A stretch of DNA of 64,000 nucleotides from Myxococcales bacterium 68-20 (GTDB lineage: Bacteria; Myxococcota_A; Polyangia; Polyangiales; Polyangiaceae). Below are positions 47,196-56,115 of this stretch, piece by piece. The notes under the pieces were generated by a model that saw nothing but the letters and a program-made list of their open reading frames with translations, searched no databases and was not told the origin of the DNA. Location of the stretch: contig MKVQ01000041.1 in NCBI GenBank assembly GCA_001899635.1, positions 248,001 through 312,000 of the forward strand. The letters are read 5' to 3'. The position numbers and the translations under genes were made by a program. Position 1 is the stretch's first letter. Each line of letters begins with the position of its first letter.

Positions 47196-48706
47196 CACTC
47201 CACCTCCAGATACGCCGCGAGACCCTGGCGTCCACCTTCGCGTCCGAAGCCGCTCTCCTTGTAGCCGCCGAACGGCGAGCTCGGGTCGAACTTGTTGAAC
47301 GTGTTGCCCCAGATGACGCCAGCCTTGAGCTTCGTCGCGAGCATGAAGAGCTTCGAGCCCTTGTCGGTCCAGACGCCGGCGGAGAGGCCGTACATCGTGT
47401 TGTTGGCCTTCTCGATCGCCTCGTCGGGCGTGCGGAAGGTCATCACCGTGAGGACGGGGCCGAAGATCTCCTCGCGCGCGATACGGCACGACTGGCTCGC
47501 GTTGGTGAAGAACGTCGGCGGGAACCAGAACCCCTTCTCCGGGAGCTTCACCGGCGCACTGAAGCGCTCGGCGCCCTCCTCCTCACCGGAAGCGACGAGC
47601 TCGCGGATCCGCTCGAGCTGCGCCTTGGAGTTGATCGCGCCGACGTCGGTGTTCTTGTCGAGCGGGTCGCCGAGGCGGAGCGTCTGCATCCGGTCGCGGA
47701 GCTTGCGCACGAGGACGTCGTGCACGCTCTCCTCGACGAGGAGCCGCGAGCCCGCGCAGCAGACATGGCCCTGGTTGAAGTAGATCCCGTTGATGATCCC
47801 CTCGACCGCCTGATCGAGCGGCGCGTCGGCGAAGACGATGTTCGCCGCCTTGCCGCCGAGCTCGAGGGTGAGGCGCTTCGTCGTCCCCGCGAGCGCGCGC
47901 TGGATCCGCTTGCCGACGTCAGTCGAGCCGGTGAAGGCGACCTTGTTCACGTCGGGGTGGCTCGCCACCGCCGCGCCGGTCTCACCTGCGCCGGTGACGA
48001 TGTTCACGACGCCGGGCGGCAGCTCGGCCTCCTCGATGATCTTCGCGAGGAGCAACGCCGTGAGGGGCGTCGTCTCCGCAGGCTTGAGGACGACCGTGTT
48101 CCCGCACGCGAGCGCGGGGGCGAGCTTCCACGCCGCCATGAGGAGCGGGAAGTTCCACGGGATGATCTGGCCGGCGACGCCGAGCGGACGCGCCTTCCTC
48201 CCCTGGAACGCGTAGGCGAGCTTGTCGGCCCAGCCCGCGTGATAGAAGAAATGCGCCGCCGCGAGGGGCACGTCGACGTCGCGCGACTCCTTGATCGGCT
48301 TGCCGCCGTCCATCGACTCGACGATGGCGAGCTCACGCGCCTTCTCCTGGATCGCGCGGGAGATCCGGAAGACGTACTTCGCGCGGTCGGCAGCCTTGAG
48401 CTTCGACCAGTACTTGTCGTAGGCGTCGCGCGCTGCAGTGACGGCGTCGTCGACGTCCTGGGCGTTCGCCTCGGCCACCTCCGCGAGGACCTGCTCGGTG
48501 CTCGGGCTGATCGTCTGGAAGTACTTGCCACTCCTGGGGCTGACCCACCGGCCGCCGATGAAGAGGCCGTACTTCGGGTCGATCTTGACGTGATCGGAGG
48601 CCTCGGGCGCCGGCGCGTACTCCCACGCTCGCCCGAAATCGAGCCCGGCCGGCTCGACCTTGCGTTCGATGTCGGTGCCGCCGGTCTTCGTCAACGATGT
48701 CGCCAT
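47195..48706 (-). CDS. NAD(P)-dependent aldehyde dehydrogenase
   Basis: 503 residues from ATG 48706. The catalytic Glu is in LTLELGGKAANIVFAD and the catalytic Cys in NQGHVCCAGSRLLV; the nucleotide-fold segments are QIIPWNFPLLMAAWKLAPAL, FTGSTDVGKRIQ and EEIFGPVLTVMTF. It oxidises an aldehyde to the acid. DeoC is encoded 0.7 kb upstream on the same strand and makes acetaldehyde, a fitting substrate (inference). The truncated homologue directly downstream may pair with it. Confidence 0.95.
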   Translation of the reverse strand: MATSLTKTGGTDIERKVEPAGLDFGRAWEYAPAPEASDHVKIDPKYGLFIGGRWVSPRSGKYFQTISPSTEQVLAEVAEANAQDVDDAVTAARDAYDKYWSKLKAADRAKYVFRISRAIQEKARELAIVESMDGGKPIKESRDVDVPLAAAHFFYHAGWADKLAYAFQGRKARPLGVAGQIIPWNFPLLMAAWKLAPALACGNTVVLKPAETTPLTALLLAKIIEEAELPPGVVNIVTGAGETGAAVASHPDVNKVAFTGSTDVGKRIQRALAGTTKRLTLELGGKAANIVFADAPLDQAVEGIINGIYFNQGHVCCAGSRLLVEESVHDVLVRKLRDRMQTLRLGDPLDKNTDVGAINSKAQLERIRELVASGEEEGAERFSAPVKLPEKGFWFPPTFFTNASQSCRIAREEIFGPVLTVMTFRTPDEAIEKANNTMYGLSAGVWTDKGSKLFMLATKLKAGVIWGNTFNKFDPSSPFGGYKESGFGREGGRQGLAAYLEVE

Positions 48707-48753
48707 GGCGCGAGATCCTAACACCAACGGACCGGGGCCGTGTGCCTGGTCGA

Positions 48754-49290
48754 TCAGAGCGAAATGACCTCGAAGGCGAGCCAGAGCCCGAAACCGACGA
48801 CCGCAATGGCGAGGAAGAAGCCGGAGGCGACGACGTAGCCGAGAGGCATCTCCGCCGACGTCGGGATCGGAGCGGCTCCACCGGGCGCGGACGGGGCTCG
48901 GGGGATGGCCACGTCACGCTGCCCCGAGGCGGAAGGATACGAGCCCGACGCGCGCGGGCTCGATGCAACCGCGCGCGGGGACGCGGGAGCCGATGGCCCG
49001 GCGCCAGCGCCCACGGAGGCCGTCGAGACGAGCCGAAGGTCTCCCTCTCCGGGTGGTGGCGCGGCGGGGGCTGGACGCGCGAGCCCTGACCTCTGCGCCT
49101 CGACGGGAGCGTGCGGTCCCGTCTGCAAGGCGAGCCCGCTCCAGATCTGTTCCTGCAGCGCCGTCTCGAGCGAGCGCTCGGAAGACGTTTGCGCCGACGA
49201 CGGCGGCACCGGCCCGGGCGCAGGGGGCGACGCGCCGTCGTCTCGGGACGATGGCTGCGGCGGCTCGGGCGGCTCGGCAATGCGCTTCAT
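48754..49290 (-). CDS. Hypothetical tail-anchored protein
   Basis: 178 residues. A long disordered Pro/Ser/Ala region with a short helical part (ERSLETALQEQIWSGLALQT) is followed by one C-terminal membrane helix (LGYVVASGFFLAIAVVGFGL). No family is recognised. It lies between deoC and the ALDH on the same strand, so it may be co-transcribed. Confidence 0.6.
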   Translation of the reverse strand: MKRIAEPPEPPQPSSRDDGASPPAPGPVPPSSAQTSSERSLETALQEQIWSGLALQTGPHAPVEAQRSGLARPAPAAPPPGEGDLRLVSTASVGAGAGPSAPASPRAVASSPRASGSYPSASGQRDVAIPRAPSAPGGAAPIPTSAEMPLGYVVASGFFLAIAVVGFGLWLAFEVISL

Positions 49291-49369
49291 TACCCCCGCC
49301 CGACAGGTTAGCTCCTGACGATGATGCGGCGACGGGTTTTCGACGACGCCAGCACGGCGCTCGAAGAGC

Positions 49370-50341
49370 TCAGTCCTTCGAGAAGTCTTCCGACGCCTGG
49401 TAGTTGCCCGTGCGCTCCTTCTCGAGCTGCATCAGGACGTCGTTCAACAGCGCGCTCGCGCCGAAGCGGAAGAGGTCCGGCGTGAGCCATGCATCGCCGA
49501 GCGTCTCCTTCACGATGACGAGATAGTGCAAGGCCTGCTTCGCCGTGCGAACGCCGCCGGCGGGCTTCATCCCAATCCTGCGTCCCGTCGCGTAGTAGTG
49601 ATCGCGAATCGCCTCGAGCATCACGAGCGTGACGGGCGGCGTCGCGGCAGGCTGGATCTTGCCGGTCGACGTCTTGATGAAGTCCCCGCCCGCGGCGATC
49701 GCGATCTCGCTCGCCTTGCGGACGATGTCGTAGGAGCCGAGCTCTCCCGTCTCGAGGATCACCTTGAGGTGCGCAGGACCGCACGCCTCCTTCGTGGCCG
49801 CGATCTCGTCGAACACCTTGCCGTAGTCACCGACGAGCATCGCGCCTCGATCGATGACCATGTCGATCTCGTCCGCGCCGAGGTCAACCGCGCGACGGGT
49901 GTCGTCCAGCTTCACCGCCAGCGGCGACTGCCCGCTAGGAAACGCCGTCGCGACGCTGGCGACCTTCACGGAGGAGCCACGAAGGACCTCCTTCGCGACC
50001 GGAACGAGGTTCGGATACACGCAGATGGCGGCACACGGACCGATGCTCCCATCGCTGTCGAGCGGACGAAGCGCCTTCTGACAGAGCTGTCGGACCTTGC
50101 CCGGGGTGTCCTTACCCTCGAGCGTCGTCAGGTCCATCATGCTGATCGCGAGCTTCAGTCCGGCGACCTTGGTCGCCTTCTTGATCGAACGCTTTGCGAG
50201 CGCAGCCGCGCGCTCCTCGACCGCCACCGCATCGACCGGCGGCGGCTCGAAGAGCGCGAAGCGTCCTCCTCTCGGAGCGCTGGCCCCCGCGCGAAAGAGC
50301 GAGGTGGTCCCGGTTCCGTTCCCGTTTTCGTGCGAGGTCAC
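49370..50341 (-). CDS. deoC: Deoxyribose-phosphate aldolase
   Basis: 323 residues from GTG 50341. The catalytic Lys forming the Schiff base is in GDFIKTSTGKIQPAAT; the second Lys in RRIGMKPAGGVRTAKQ; the Asp in ADEIDMVIDRGA. It cleaves deoxyribose-5-phosphate to glyceraldehyde-3-phosphate and acetaldehyde. The N-terminal 65 residues extend beyond the barrel, longer than in E. coli DeoC (about 260). The downstream aldehyde dehydrogenase would use the acetaldehyde. Confidence 0.95.
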   Translation of the reverse strand: MTSHENGNGTGTTSLFRAGASAPRGGRFALFEPPPVDAVAVEERAAALAKRSIKKATKVAGLKLAISMMDLTTLEGKDTPGKVRQLCQKALRPLDSDGSIGPCAAICVYPNLVPVAKEVLRGSSVKVASVATAFPSGQSPLAVKLDDTRRAVDLGADEIDMVIDRGAMLVGDYGKVFDEIAATKEACGPAHLKVILETGELGSYDIVRKASEIAIAAGGDFIKTSTGKIQPAATPPVTLVMLEAIRDHYYATGRRIGMKPAGGVRTAKQALHYLVIVKETLGDAWLTPDLFRFGASALLNDVLMQLEKERTGNYQASEDFSKD

Positions 50342-50404
50342 GGAACCGAGGCTACCACGTCCAAAAGGGGACGTGCGGATGAGCAATCCGGGACACAGAC
50401 CCCG

Positions 50405-51823
50405 TCATTCCGCGGCGGCCTGGACATCGGGGCTGCTCGGTGCCTCCGAGGCCGGGGTCTCCTGCGTCGCCGGCTTCTTGTCGAAGAAGCGACCGAACAC
50501 GATGAAGATGCCGAGCGCGGAGAGCACCGCCGTGAGGAAGTCCGTCATCGGCACCATGATCGCCGTGTAGATCATGAGCGCCGTGTGGAAGCGGCCGGCG
50601 CCGTGCCACACCTCGAGGATCTCGGCCTTCTTGACCATGTTGGTCGCGACCCAGAGCAGGATGCCGGCGATGCACGCGAGCGGGATGCGCTCGAGCTGGG
50701 ACGCGAGGAAGTAGGCGATGACGAGCTTGAGCGCGAACTTGAAGTAGCCCGCGAGCGGCGTGAGCGCGCCGGCCTTGATGCTCGTCGCGGTGCGCGCGAG
50801 GGCGCCGGTGCAGGGGAACCCGTTCACGAGCGGCGTGATGATCTGGACGAGGCCCTGTCCCCAGAACTCCTTGTCCGCGTTGAACGGGGTCTTCTTGTTC
50901 TGCGCGAGGCGATCCGCCATCGACGAGCAGAGCAGGCTCTCGACGCCCGAGACGAAGACGATCGCCGACACGTAGTAGATGCAGTCGATGATCACGGCGA
51001 GGGACGCGCTCGGGAGGACCGGCGGCGTGAAGACGAAGAAGCTCGTCGGAATCGATCCGTACTTGTCGCGGATCAGCGTGATGTCCTGCCCCTGGAGGAC
51101 GGTCGCCGACAGGACGGTGCAGGCGCCGAGCGCGATGAGCGGCGCCGGGATGAAGATCGAGATCTTGAGGAGCCCGCGCGTGAGGGCGAACGTGAGGATC
51201 GCGAGCGCGAACGCATACCAGTTGATCTGGGAGAGGCTCGTCGCGATCGTCGCGATGCGCGCGCGGACGGAGCCCGAGCCCTCGAGACCGAGGGCGTCCG
51301 TGGAGTTCGAGAGGGCGATCGCGACCGCGATTCCGATCGTGAAGCCGACGACGATGGACGCGGGAACCTTCTTCGCGACCTTTCCGAGTCCGAGGAGACC
51401 GCAGAGCATCAGCACGATGCCCGCGATGACGGATACGAAGACGAGCATCCCGTGCGCCGCCGCGAACGACCCGCCGTTCGCCTCGCCGTACTTCGCCATC
51501 AGGCTGGCGATGAGCGGGATGAACGCCGCGGTCGGGCCGTAGACTTGGTACTTCGACCCGCCGAACGTCCGGCCGACAGCGCACGCGAGCGCACCGGCGA
51601 TGATCCCCTGCTCGGGACGGAGGCCCATCGCCATCGCGAAGCCCATCGCCATCGGGATGGCCGTGAGCGCGACGACGAGGCCGGCGCTGAAATCACGGTA
51701 GACGGTCTTCTTCCACGACTTCTTCTCGAGGTCCTCGAAGCGACTGTCGAAGAACGTGAAGAAAAGCCGAAGGCGACCGGCGAGGGTGTTGGGGGGGTTC
51801 GCCGTCTGAGTCGTGGTGGTCAT
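50405..51823 (-). CDS. SulP-family anion transporter without a STAS domain
   Basis: 472 residues with about twelve membrane helices. SulP signatures are seen: FSAGLVVALTAIPMAMGFAM, YQVYGPTAAFIPLIAS, FVSGVESLLCSSMADRLAQ and VNGFPCTGALARTATSIKAG. The protein ends soon after the last helix with a polar tail. No STAS domain, normally about 130 residues, follows. Substrates in the family are bicarbonate, sulfate or carboxylates. A beta-carbonic anhydrase gene 3.5 kb away hints at bicarbonate (inference). ATG 51823 overlaps the stop of the small exported protein (ATGA). Confidence 0.9.
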   Translation of the reverse strand: MTTTTQTANPPNTLAGRLRLFFTFFDSRFEDLEKKSWKKTVYRDFSAGLVVALTAIPMAMGFAMAMGLRPEQGIIAGALACAVGRTFGGSKYQVYGPTAAFIPLIASLMAKYGEANGGSFAAAHGMLVFVSVIAGIVLMLCGLLGLGKVAKKVPASIVVGFTIGIAVAIALSNSTDALGLEGSGSVRARIATIATSLSQINWYAFALAILTFALTRGLLKISIFIPAPLIALGACTVLSATVLQGQDITLIRDKYGSIPTSFFVFTPPVLPSASLAVIIDCIYYVSAIVFVSGVESLLCSSMADRLAQNKKTPFNADKEFWGQGLVQIITPLVNGFPCTGALARTATSIKAGALTPLAGYFKFALKLVIAYFLASQLERIPLACIAGILLWVATNMVKKAEILEVWHGAGRFHTALMIYTAIMVPMTDFLTAVLSALGIFIVFGRFFDKKPATQETPASEAPSSPDVQAAAE

Positions 51824-52095
51824 GGTTGTACTTGCTGCGGGGCGCTTGGCGTGGGGTGCTGAGAGGGAGGAGTGGCGCGGTTCTGCGGATTCGACGACGA
51901 CGACGAAGCCAGAGGGACGGACTTCGACCCGTCGACCCGGACGGTCTCGCAACGAACCTCGGTGTTCCCCTCCTCCGCGGACGGCGGGTGCGGGCGCAGC
52001 GAGAGCGCGGACGCACGTCCGCCTCTGCTCTGAGCGAGCACCAACAATCCGAGGAGCGACGCGACGGCCAGGACTGCCGCCTTCGAGGGGTCCAT
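51820..52095 (-). CDS. Small exported protein coupled to the SulP gene
   Basis: 91 residues from ATG 52095 with GAGGGGGG upstream. An N-terminal hydrophobic segment (AAVLAVASLLGLLVLAQSRG) is either an anchor or a signal peptide; the rest is Ser/Pro/Gln-rich and disordered, with one Cys. The stop overlaps the SulP start, so they are coupled. Function unknown. Confidence 0.7.
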   Translation of the reverse strand: MDPSKAAVLAVASLLGLLVLAQSRGGRASALSLRPHPPSAEEGNTEVRCETVRVDGSKSVPLASSSSSNPQNRATPPSQHPTPSAPQQVQP

Positions 52096-52219
52096 CGGCC
52101 CCCCCTCAGCAATGGGGGTGCCACCGCGGAGCCCGCGTCTTTTCGGGATTCTCTAACGCTGGATTCGATTGAACACGTCGCCCGTCACCGACAACGTCGG
52201 GAGGACCAGACGCGATGCA

Positions 52220-53674
52220 TCAGTCGCGCTTGTACTCTTGCGGCGAGCGGCCGTGACGTCGCATCAAATCGTAGAAATCGGTGCGGTTCCGACCAGCGAG
52301 CTTCGCGGCCGCCGTCACGTTCCCGTTGGACCGCGAGAGCACCGCGTCGAGGTATGCCCGCTCGAACGCGTCACGCGCCTCCCGCAGCGGCGGCGGCATC
52401 GGTGCATCCGGCGACGCGTAGCTGGTCATGAGCCGTGACGCCGCCTGCGCGAGGTCCGAGGCGCTCGGATCGTCGGACGGCGCCGAGACACCAATCCCGG
52501 GCAGGTGATCGAGATCGATCTCCCCATCCCGGCAGAGCAGGACGGCCGCCTCCATGACGTTCTCGAGCTCGCGAACGTTGCCCGGCCACGAGTGCTCGCT
52601 GAGGGCCGAGAGAGCGCGCGCACCGAGACGCGGGGCCGCGACGCCCGCACGCGCCGCCGCGCGCTCCAGGAACAGCTCGGCGAGGAGCGTCACGTCCTCG
52701 CGTCGCTCGCGAAGCGGAGGCATCGCGAGCGGGACGACGTGGAGTCGGTAGAACAGGTCCTCCCGGAAACGTTTCTCCGAGACCTCCTGCTTGAGGTCGC
52801 GATTGGTGGCCGTGATGATGCGAACGTCGGCCTCCTGTTCGACCGTCGAACCGACCGGGAGGAAGCGCCGCTCCTGGAGCACACGAAGGAGCTTCGCCTG
52901 GACGTCCATCGGCGTCTCGCCGATCTCGTCGAGGAAGAGCGTGCCCTTCTTCGCCGCGCCGAAGAGGCCCTCGCGGTCGGAGGTGGCGCCGGTGAACGCG
53001 CCGCGCTTGTGCCCGAAGAGCGTGCTCTCGAGCAGCTCCGAGGAGAGCCCTGCGCAGTTGACGGCCACGAAGGGTCCGTCTTTGCGCGCGGAGAGCATGT
53101 GGATCGAGCGCGCAACGAGCTCCTTGCCCGTGCCCGACTCACCGAGGATGAGGACCGTCGTGTCGGTCGGAGCGACGAGCCCGACCATCTCGCGGACCCG
53201 CTCGACGGCAGGGCTGACGCCGACGAGCCGCGCACGCTCGTCCGGCGCGCCGACGATGCGGCGAAGTCCTGCGACCTCGCGCCGGAGACGATGGCTCTCG
53301 ACCGTGTGCTCGAGCTTCTGGAGCAGATCGTGATCGTGGAACGGCTTCGTGACGAAGCCGAAGGCCCCCCTGCGCATCGCCTCGACGGCGAGGTCGATCG
53401 TGCCGTGAGCAGTGAGGATGATGACGGGGACGTCGCCCGATCGCTTCGACACGCCGTCGAGCACGTCGAAGCCGTCCTCCTGACCGAGACGGAGGTCGAG
53501 CAGGATCGCGTCGACCCGCTCACGCCCGACGTGCGCGAGCGCGCCGCGGACGTCGTGCTCGACCGAGACGTTGTATCCGGCCGCCTCGATGCGAATCGAG
53601 AGCAGCTCGCACAGCTCTCGGTCGTCGTCGACCACGAGCACGTTGCCCCCTGCCTCGCTTCGCCGCGTCGTCAT
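52220..53674 (-). CDS. Sigma54-dependent response regulator, NtrC family
   Basis: 484 residues from ATG 53674, preceded by GGAGGAAC. The receiver (about 11-125) has phospho-acceptor Asp60 in DAILLDLRLGQEDG. The AAA+ domain has GESGTGKE, a canonical GAFTGA loop (RGAFTGATSDREG), and GTLFLDEIGETPM. The Fis-type helix-turn-helix is GNVTAAAKLAGRNRTDFYDL. The start overlaps the stop of the kinase gene (ATGA), so they are a cognate pair. The likely targets are the neighbouring SulP, carbonic-anhydrase or unlinked sigma54 promoters. Confidence 0.95.
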   Translation of the reverse strand: MTTRRSEAGGNVLVVDDDRELCELLSIRIEAAGYNVSVEHDVRGALAHVGRERVDAILLDLRLGQEDGFDVLDGVSKRSGDVPVIILTAHGTIDLAVEAMRRGAFGFVTKPFHDHDLLQKLEHTVESHRLRREVAGLRRIVGAPDERARLVGVSPAVERVREMVGLVAPTDTTVLILGESGTGKELVARSIHMLSARKDGPFVAVNCAGLSSELLESTLFGHKRGAFTGATSDREGLFGAAKKGTLFLDEIGETPMDVQAKLLRVLQERRFLPVGSTVEQEADVRIITATNRDLKQEVSEKRFREDLFYRLHVVPLAMPPLRERREDVTLLAELFLERAAARAGVAAPRLGARALSALSEHSWPGNVRELENVMEAAVLLCRDGEIDLDHLPGIGVSAPSDDPSASDLAQAASRLMTSYASPDAPMPPPLREARDAFERAYLDAVLSRSNGNVTAAAKLAGRNRTDFYDLMRRHGRSPQEYKRD

Positions 53675-55134
53675 GCCTGTTCCTCCGTTCCCACTGGGAT
53701 TTCCATCCGGAATGTCGTGGATCCTTCGCCGCGCGCGAGATCGAGATCGCCGCCGTGTGCGCGCGCGACCTCGCGAGCGAGCGACAGGCCGAGACCGATA
53801 CCCGCGGGGCGATCCGCGACCTGCGCCGCATTGAACGGCTCGAAGATTCGACCGGCGACGACATCGCTGAGCCCGGGACCGTCGTCGACGACGTCGATCC
53901 GCACGAGACGACGCTCGCCTTCGCTCCGGGTACCGATGAACACGCGGACCTCTCCGTTCCGGGACGAGACCGAAACCGCGTTTCGCACGAGGTTGGCGAC
54001 GGCGCGCTCGACGAGCGCAGAGTCGATCCGGAGCGTCGGTGGCCTGTCCTTGTGCTCGATCCGGATCGCGACGCCGCGATCCACCGCCGACGGCCGCTCT
54101 GCTTCGACCGCTGCCTCGACCACCTTGTCGATCTCGCAGCCGGCCTGGCGCTGCACCGGAAGCCCCGAGCTCACGCGCGACATGTCGAGCAGAGCCTCGA
54201 CGATGCGGACCTCCTGTTCGCACGCGCGACTCGCGAGCGTGAGCACGCGCCCCTGCTTCGGGGTGAGCTCACCCACAGTGCCGTCGGCGAGCAACGCGAG
54301 CGCCTCGCGGAGCCTCCCCAGCGGCGACCGGAGCTCATGGGAGACACTCGCAAGAAACGCCTGCTTCAGCCGATCGACACCGAGGAGCTTCTGCCGAGTG
54401 CGCTCGAGATCGCTCCGGAGCTCGTCGATCTCGGGAGGTCCGCCGACCGGCTCGATCGGCGTGAAGTCGCCGTCTCCGAGCCGCGTCGCGTCGGCGGCGA
54501 GCCGGGCGATCGGCCGCGTGACGCTCCGCGCCGTGAGCCTCGCCACCGATACGGCCGCGATGATGCCGCACACGGCAACGACGACACCACTGGTTGCGGT
54601 TCGGTTGCCGATCGCTCGCGCAGTCGCCTCTTTGGCTTGGATGTCCGCATGAAGCTCATGGAGCCGATCGATCCATGTATCGGTCATGTTCTCGTCGAGC
54701 TCCATCCGCCGCTCCTCCGTGCTCGAGAGCGAGAGGAACGGGCAGGTCTTGGTCGACAGCGCGTCGTCGGCGAGCGCCTCGTACTGGAACGCGGCATCCC
54801 GCAGACGCGGCGGCGCGGCGTCCCCCCGCCGCCGGAGCACGTCGTCGAACCGGTTGCGGGCGCGGGCGATCCGATCGGCCGCCGAGGCGTCCGACGCGCC
54901 GTCAGCGCAGGCGATCCGGGCATGACGGAGCGCGACCTCGATGTCCCACGCGGCGCGGTGGAGCTCTTCCCCCGCGTCGAGCGTGGAGAGCCGCTGCTCA
55001 CCGATGATGTTCATGACGCCGAGCATCCGGAGCAGCCCCTGAAGCGTGACGACGAGGAGGACGAACAGAAGCGCGACCAGGGCGCCGTGCGTGACTCCAA
55101 GGCGCGCTGGCAGACGCATTCTGATCCACGACAT
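53671..55134 (-). CDS. Membrane sensor histidine kinase paired with the sigma54 activator
   Basis: 487 residues. Two membrane helices (ALVALLFVLLVVTLQGLL near residue 20 and VVVAVCGIIAAVSVA near residue 190) enclose a helical extracytoplasmic sensor of about 140 residues. A HAMP linker, the HisKA H-box (FLASVSHELRSPLGRL) and an HATPase domain (ANLVRNAVSVSS, DDGPGLSD, GIGLGLSLAREVARAHGG) follow. It phosphorylates the regulator encoded directly downstream. It is divergent from the carbonic anhydrase gene. Confidence 0.93.
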   Translation of the reverse strand: MSWIRMRLPARLGVTHGALVALLFVLLVVTLQGLLRMLGVMNIIGEQRLSTLDAGEELHRAAWDIEVALRHARIACADGASDASAADRIARARNRFDDVLRRRGDAAPPRLRDAAFQYEALADDALSTKTCPFLSLSSTEERRMELDENMTDTWIDRLHELHADIQAKEATARAIGNRTATSGVVVAVCGIIAAVSVARLTARSVTRPIARLAADATRLGDGDFTPIEPVGGPPEIDELRSDLERTRQKLLGVDRLKQAFLASVSHELRSPLGRLREALALLADGTVGELTPKQGRVLTLASRACEQEVRIVEALLDMSRVSSGLPVQRQAGCEIDKVVEAAVEAERPSAVDRGVAIRIEHKDRPPTLRIDSALVERAVANLVRNAVSVSSRNGEVRVFIGTRSEGERRLVRIDVVDDGPGLSDVVAGRIFEPFNAAQVADRPAGIGLGLSLAREVARAHGGDLDLARGEGSTTFRMEIPVGTEEQA

Positions 55135-55314
55135 CGCGCGCCAATCTAGCCAGCTGCTGCTCCATTCGCACGAACCGACTCGCGTCCCGGATGCAAAAAG
55201 GAAACGTGTCGGGGCGTCCAGACGCGAGCGTCGGTCATTCGCGACGGACCAGCTCTTTCGATATGTGCAATTCCCCGTGAATTCGAGGAGCTCGGCACAG
55301 GCACGCATCGTGGA

Positions 55315-56013
55315 GTGCAGCCTGGCGTGCGATCTCTACTCGAAGGTGTGAAGCGTTACGAGACGATGAAGCGGCCGCGCTACTGCTCGCGATTTGCGGC
55401 GTTGGCGAATGGGCAAGAACCGCTCGCGCTCTTCATCACGTGCTCGGACAGTCGCGTCGTCCCAAGCCTCATCTCGCTCGCCGACCCGGGCGAGCTCTTC
55501 GTCGTGCGCAACGTCGCCAACCTCGTCCCGCCGCACGTGCCGAACGGCGAGCGCGGGGAGAGCGGCGACGCGAGCGTCGCGTCAGCGGTCTGGTACGCGC
55601 TCGAGGTACTGCAGATCCGCGACGTCGTCGTCTGCGGTCACTCGGGCTGCGGAGGCGTGAAGGCCTTGCTCGCGCCCCCTCCTCCCTCTGCCGCGCTCCA
55701 GCGTTGGCTCGCCCCTGCCGCGAGCGCCGTCGAGGCCTGGCGCAAGCACGGTCCGCTCGATCCGTCGTTCGCCGACCACGACCAGCTCTCCCAGATCTCG
55801 GCGCTCATCCAGCTCGACAACCTCATGTCGCACGAACATGTCCGCGCGCGCGTGGACGCGGGTGACGTCCGGTTGCACGCATGGTGGTTCGACATCCCGT
55901 CGGCACGCCTCCTCGCGTACTCGAAGGCGGCCGGTCGCTACGTGTCGATCATGGAAGCGGAAGACCACGGCGAGGCGCCGTCTCGTGTGTCGATCGTGAA
56001 CGCGGCCGAGTAG
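55315..56013 (+). CDS. Beta-carbonic anhydrase
   Basis: 232 residues from GTG 55315. The zinc ligands and catalytic Asp/Arg are in ALFITCSDSRVVPSL and DVVVCGHSGCGGVKALL. It interconverts CO2 and bicarbonate in the cytoplasm. The length is typical. It is divergent from the two-component operon and on the opposite strand to the SulP gene. The 180-bp divergent region holds no clear sigma54 motif that I can assign. Confidence 0.94.
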   Translation: MQPGVRSLLEGVKRYETMKRPRYCSRFAALANGQEPLALFITCSDSRVVPSLISLADPGELFVVRNVANLVPPHVPNGERGESGDASVASAVWYALEVLQIRDVVVCGHSGCGGVKALLAPPPPSAALQRWLAPAASAVEAWRKHGPLDPSFADHDQLSQISALIQLDNLMSHEHVRARVDAGDVRLHAWWFDIPSARLLAYSKAAGRYVSIMEAEDHGEAPSRVSIVNAAE

Positions 56014-56051
56014 CAGCGGCCGGGGCGGCCTTCACGAGCGCAAACAGCGCG

Positions 56052-56110
56052 GGCGAGCGGCTGGACGAACCGAGCGTGATTCCGAATCACGCTCCGTCCA
56101 CTCGCTCGCC
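56052..56110. terminator. Long bidirectional terminator hairpin
   Basis: Inner stem GAGCGTGATT-CCG-AATCACGCTC (56072-56094), with outer pairs GGAC/GTCC and GGCGAGCG/CGCTCGCC. It separates the convergent carbonic-anhydrase and thioredoxin-like genes. Confidence 0.8.
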
Positions 56111-56115
56111 TTTGC

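Noticed and set aside
49526-51862. A + strand frame of about 780 codons over deoC and the SulP gene
   Set aside because: It is a mirror of two clear genes, very rich in Arg/Glu/Asp, with no domain.
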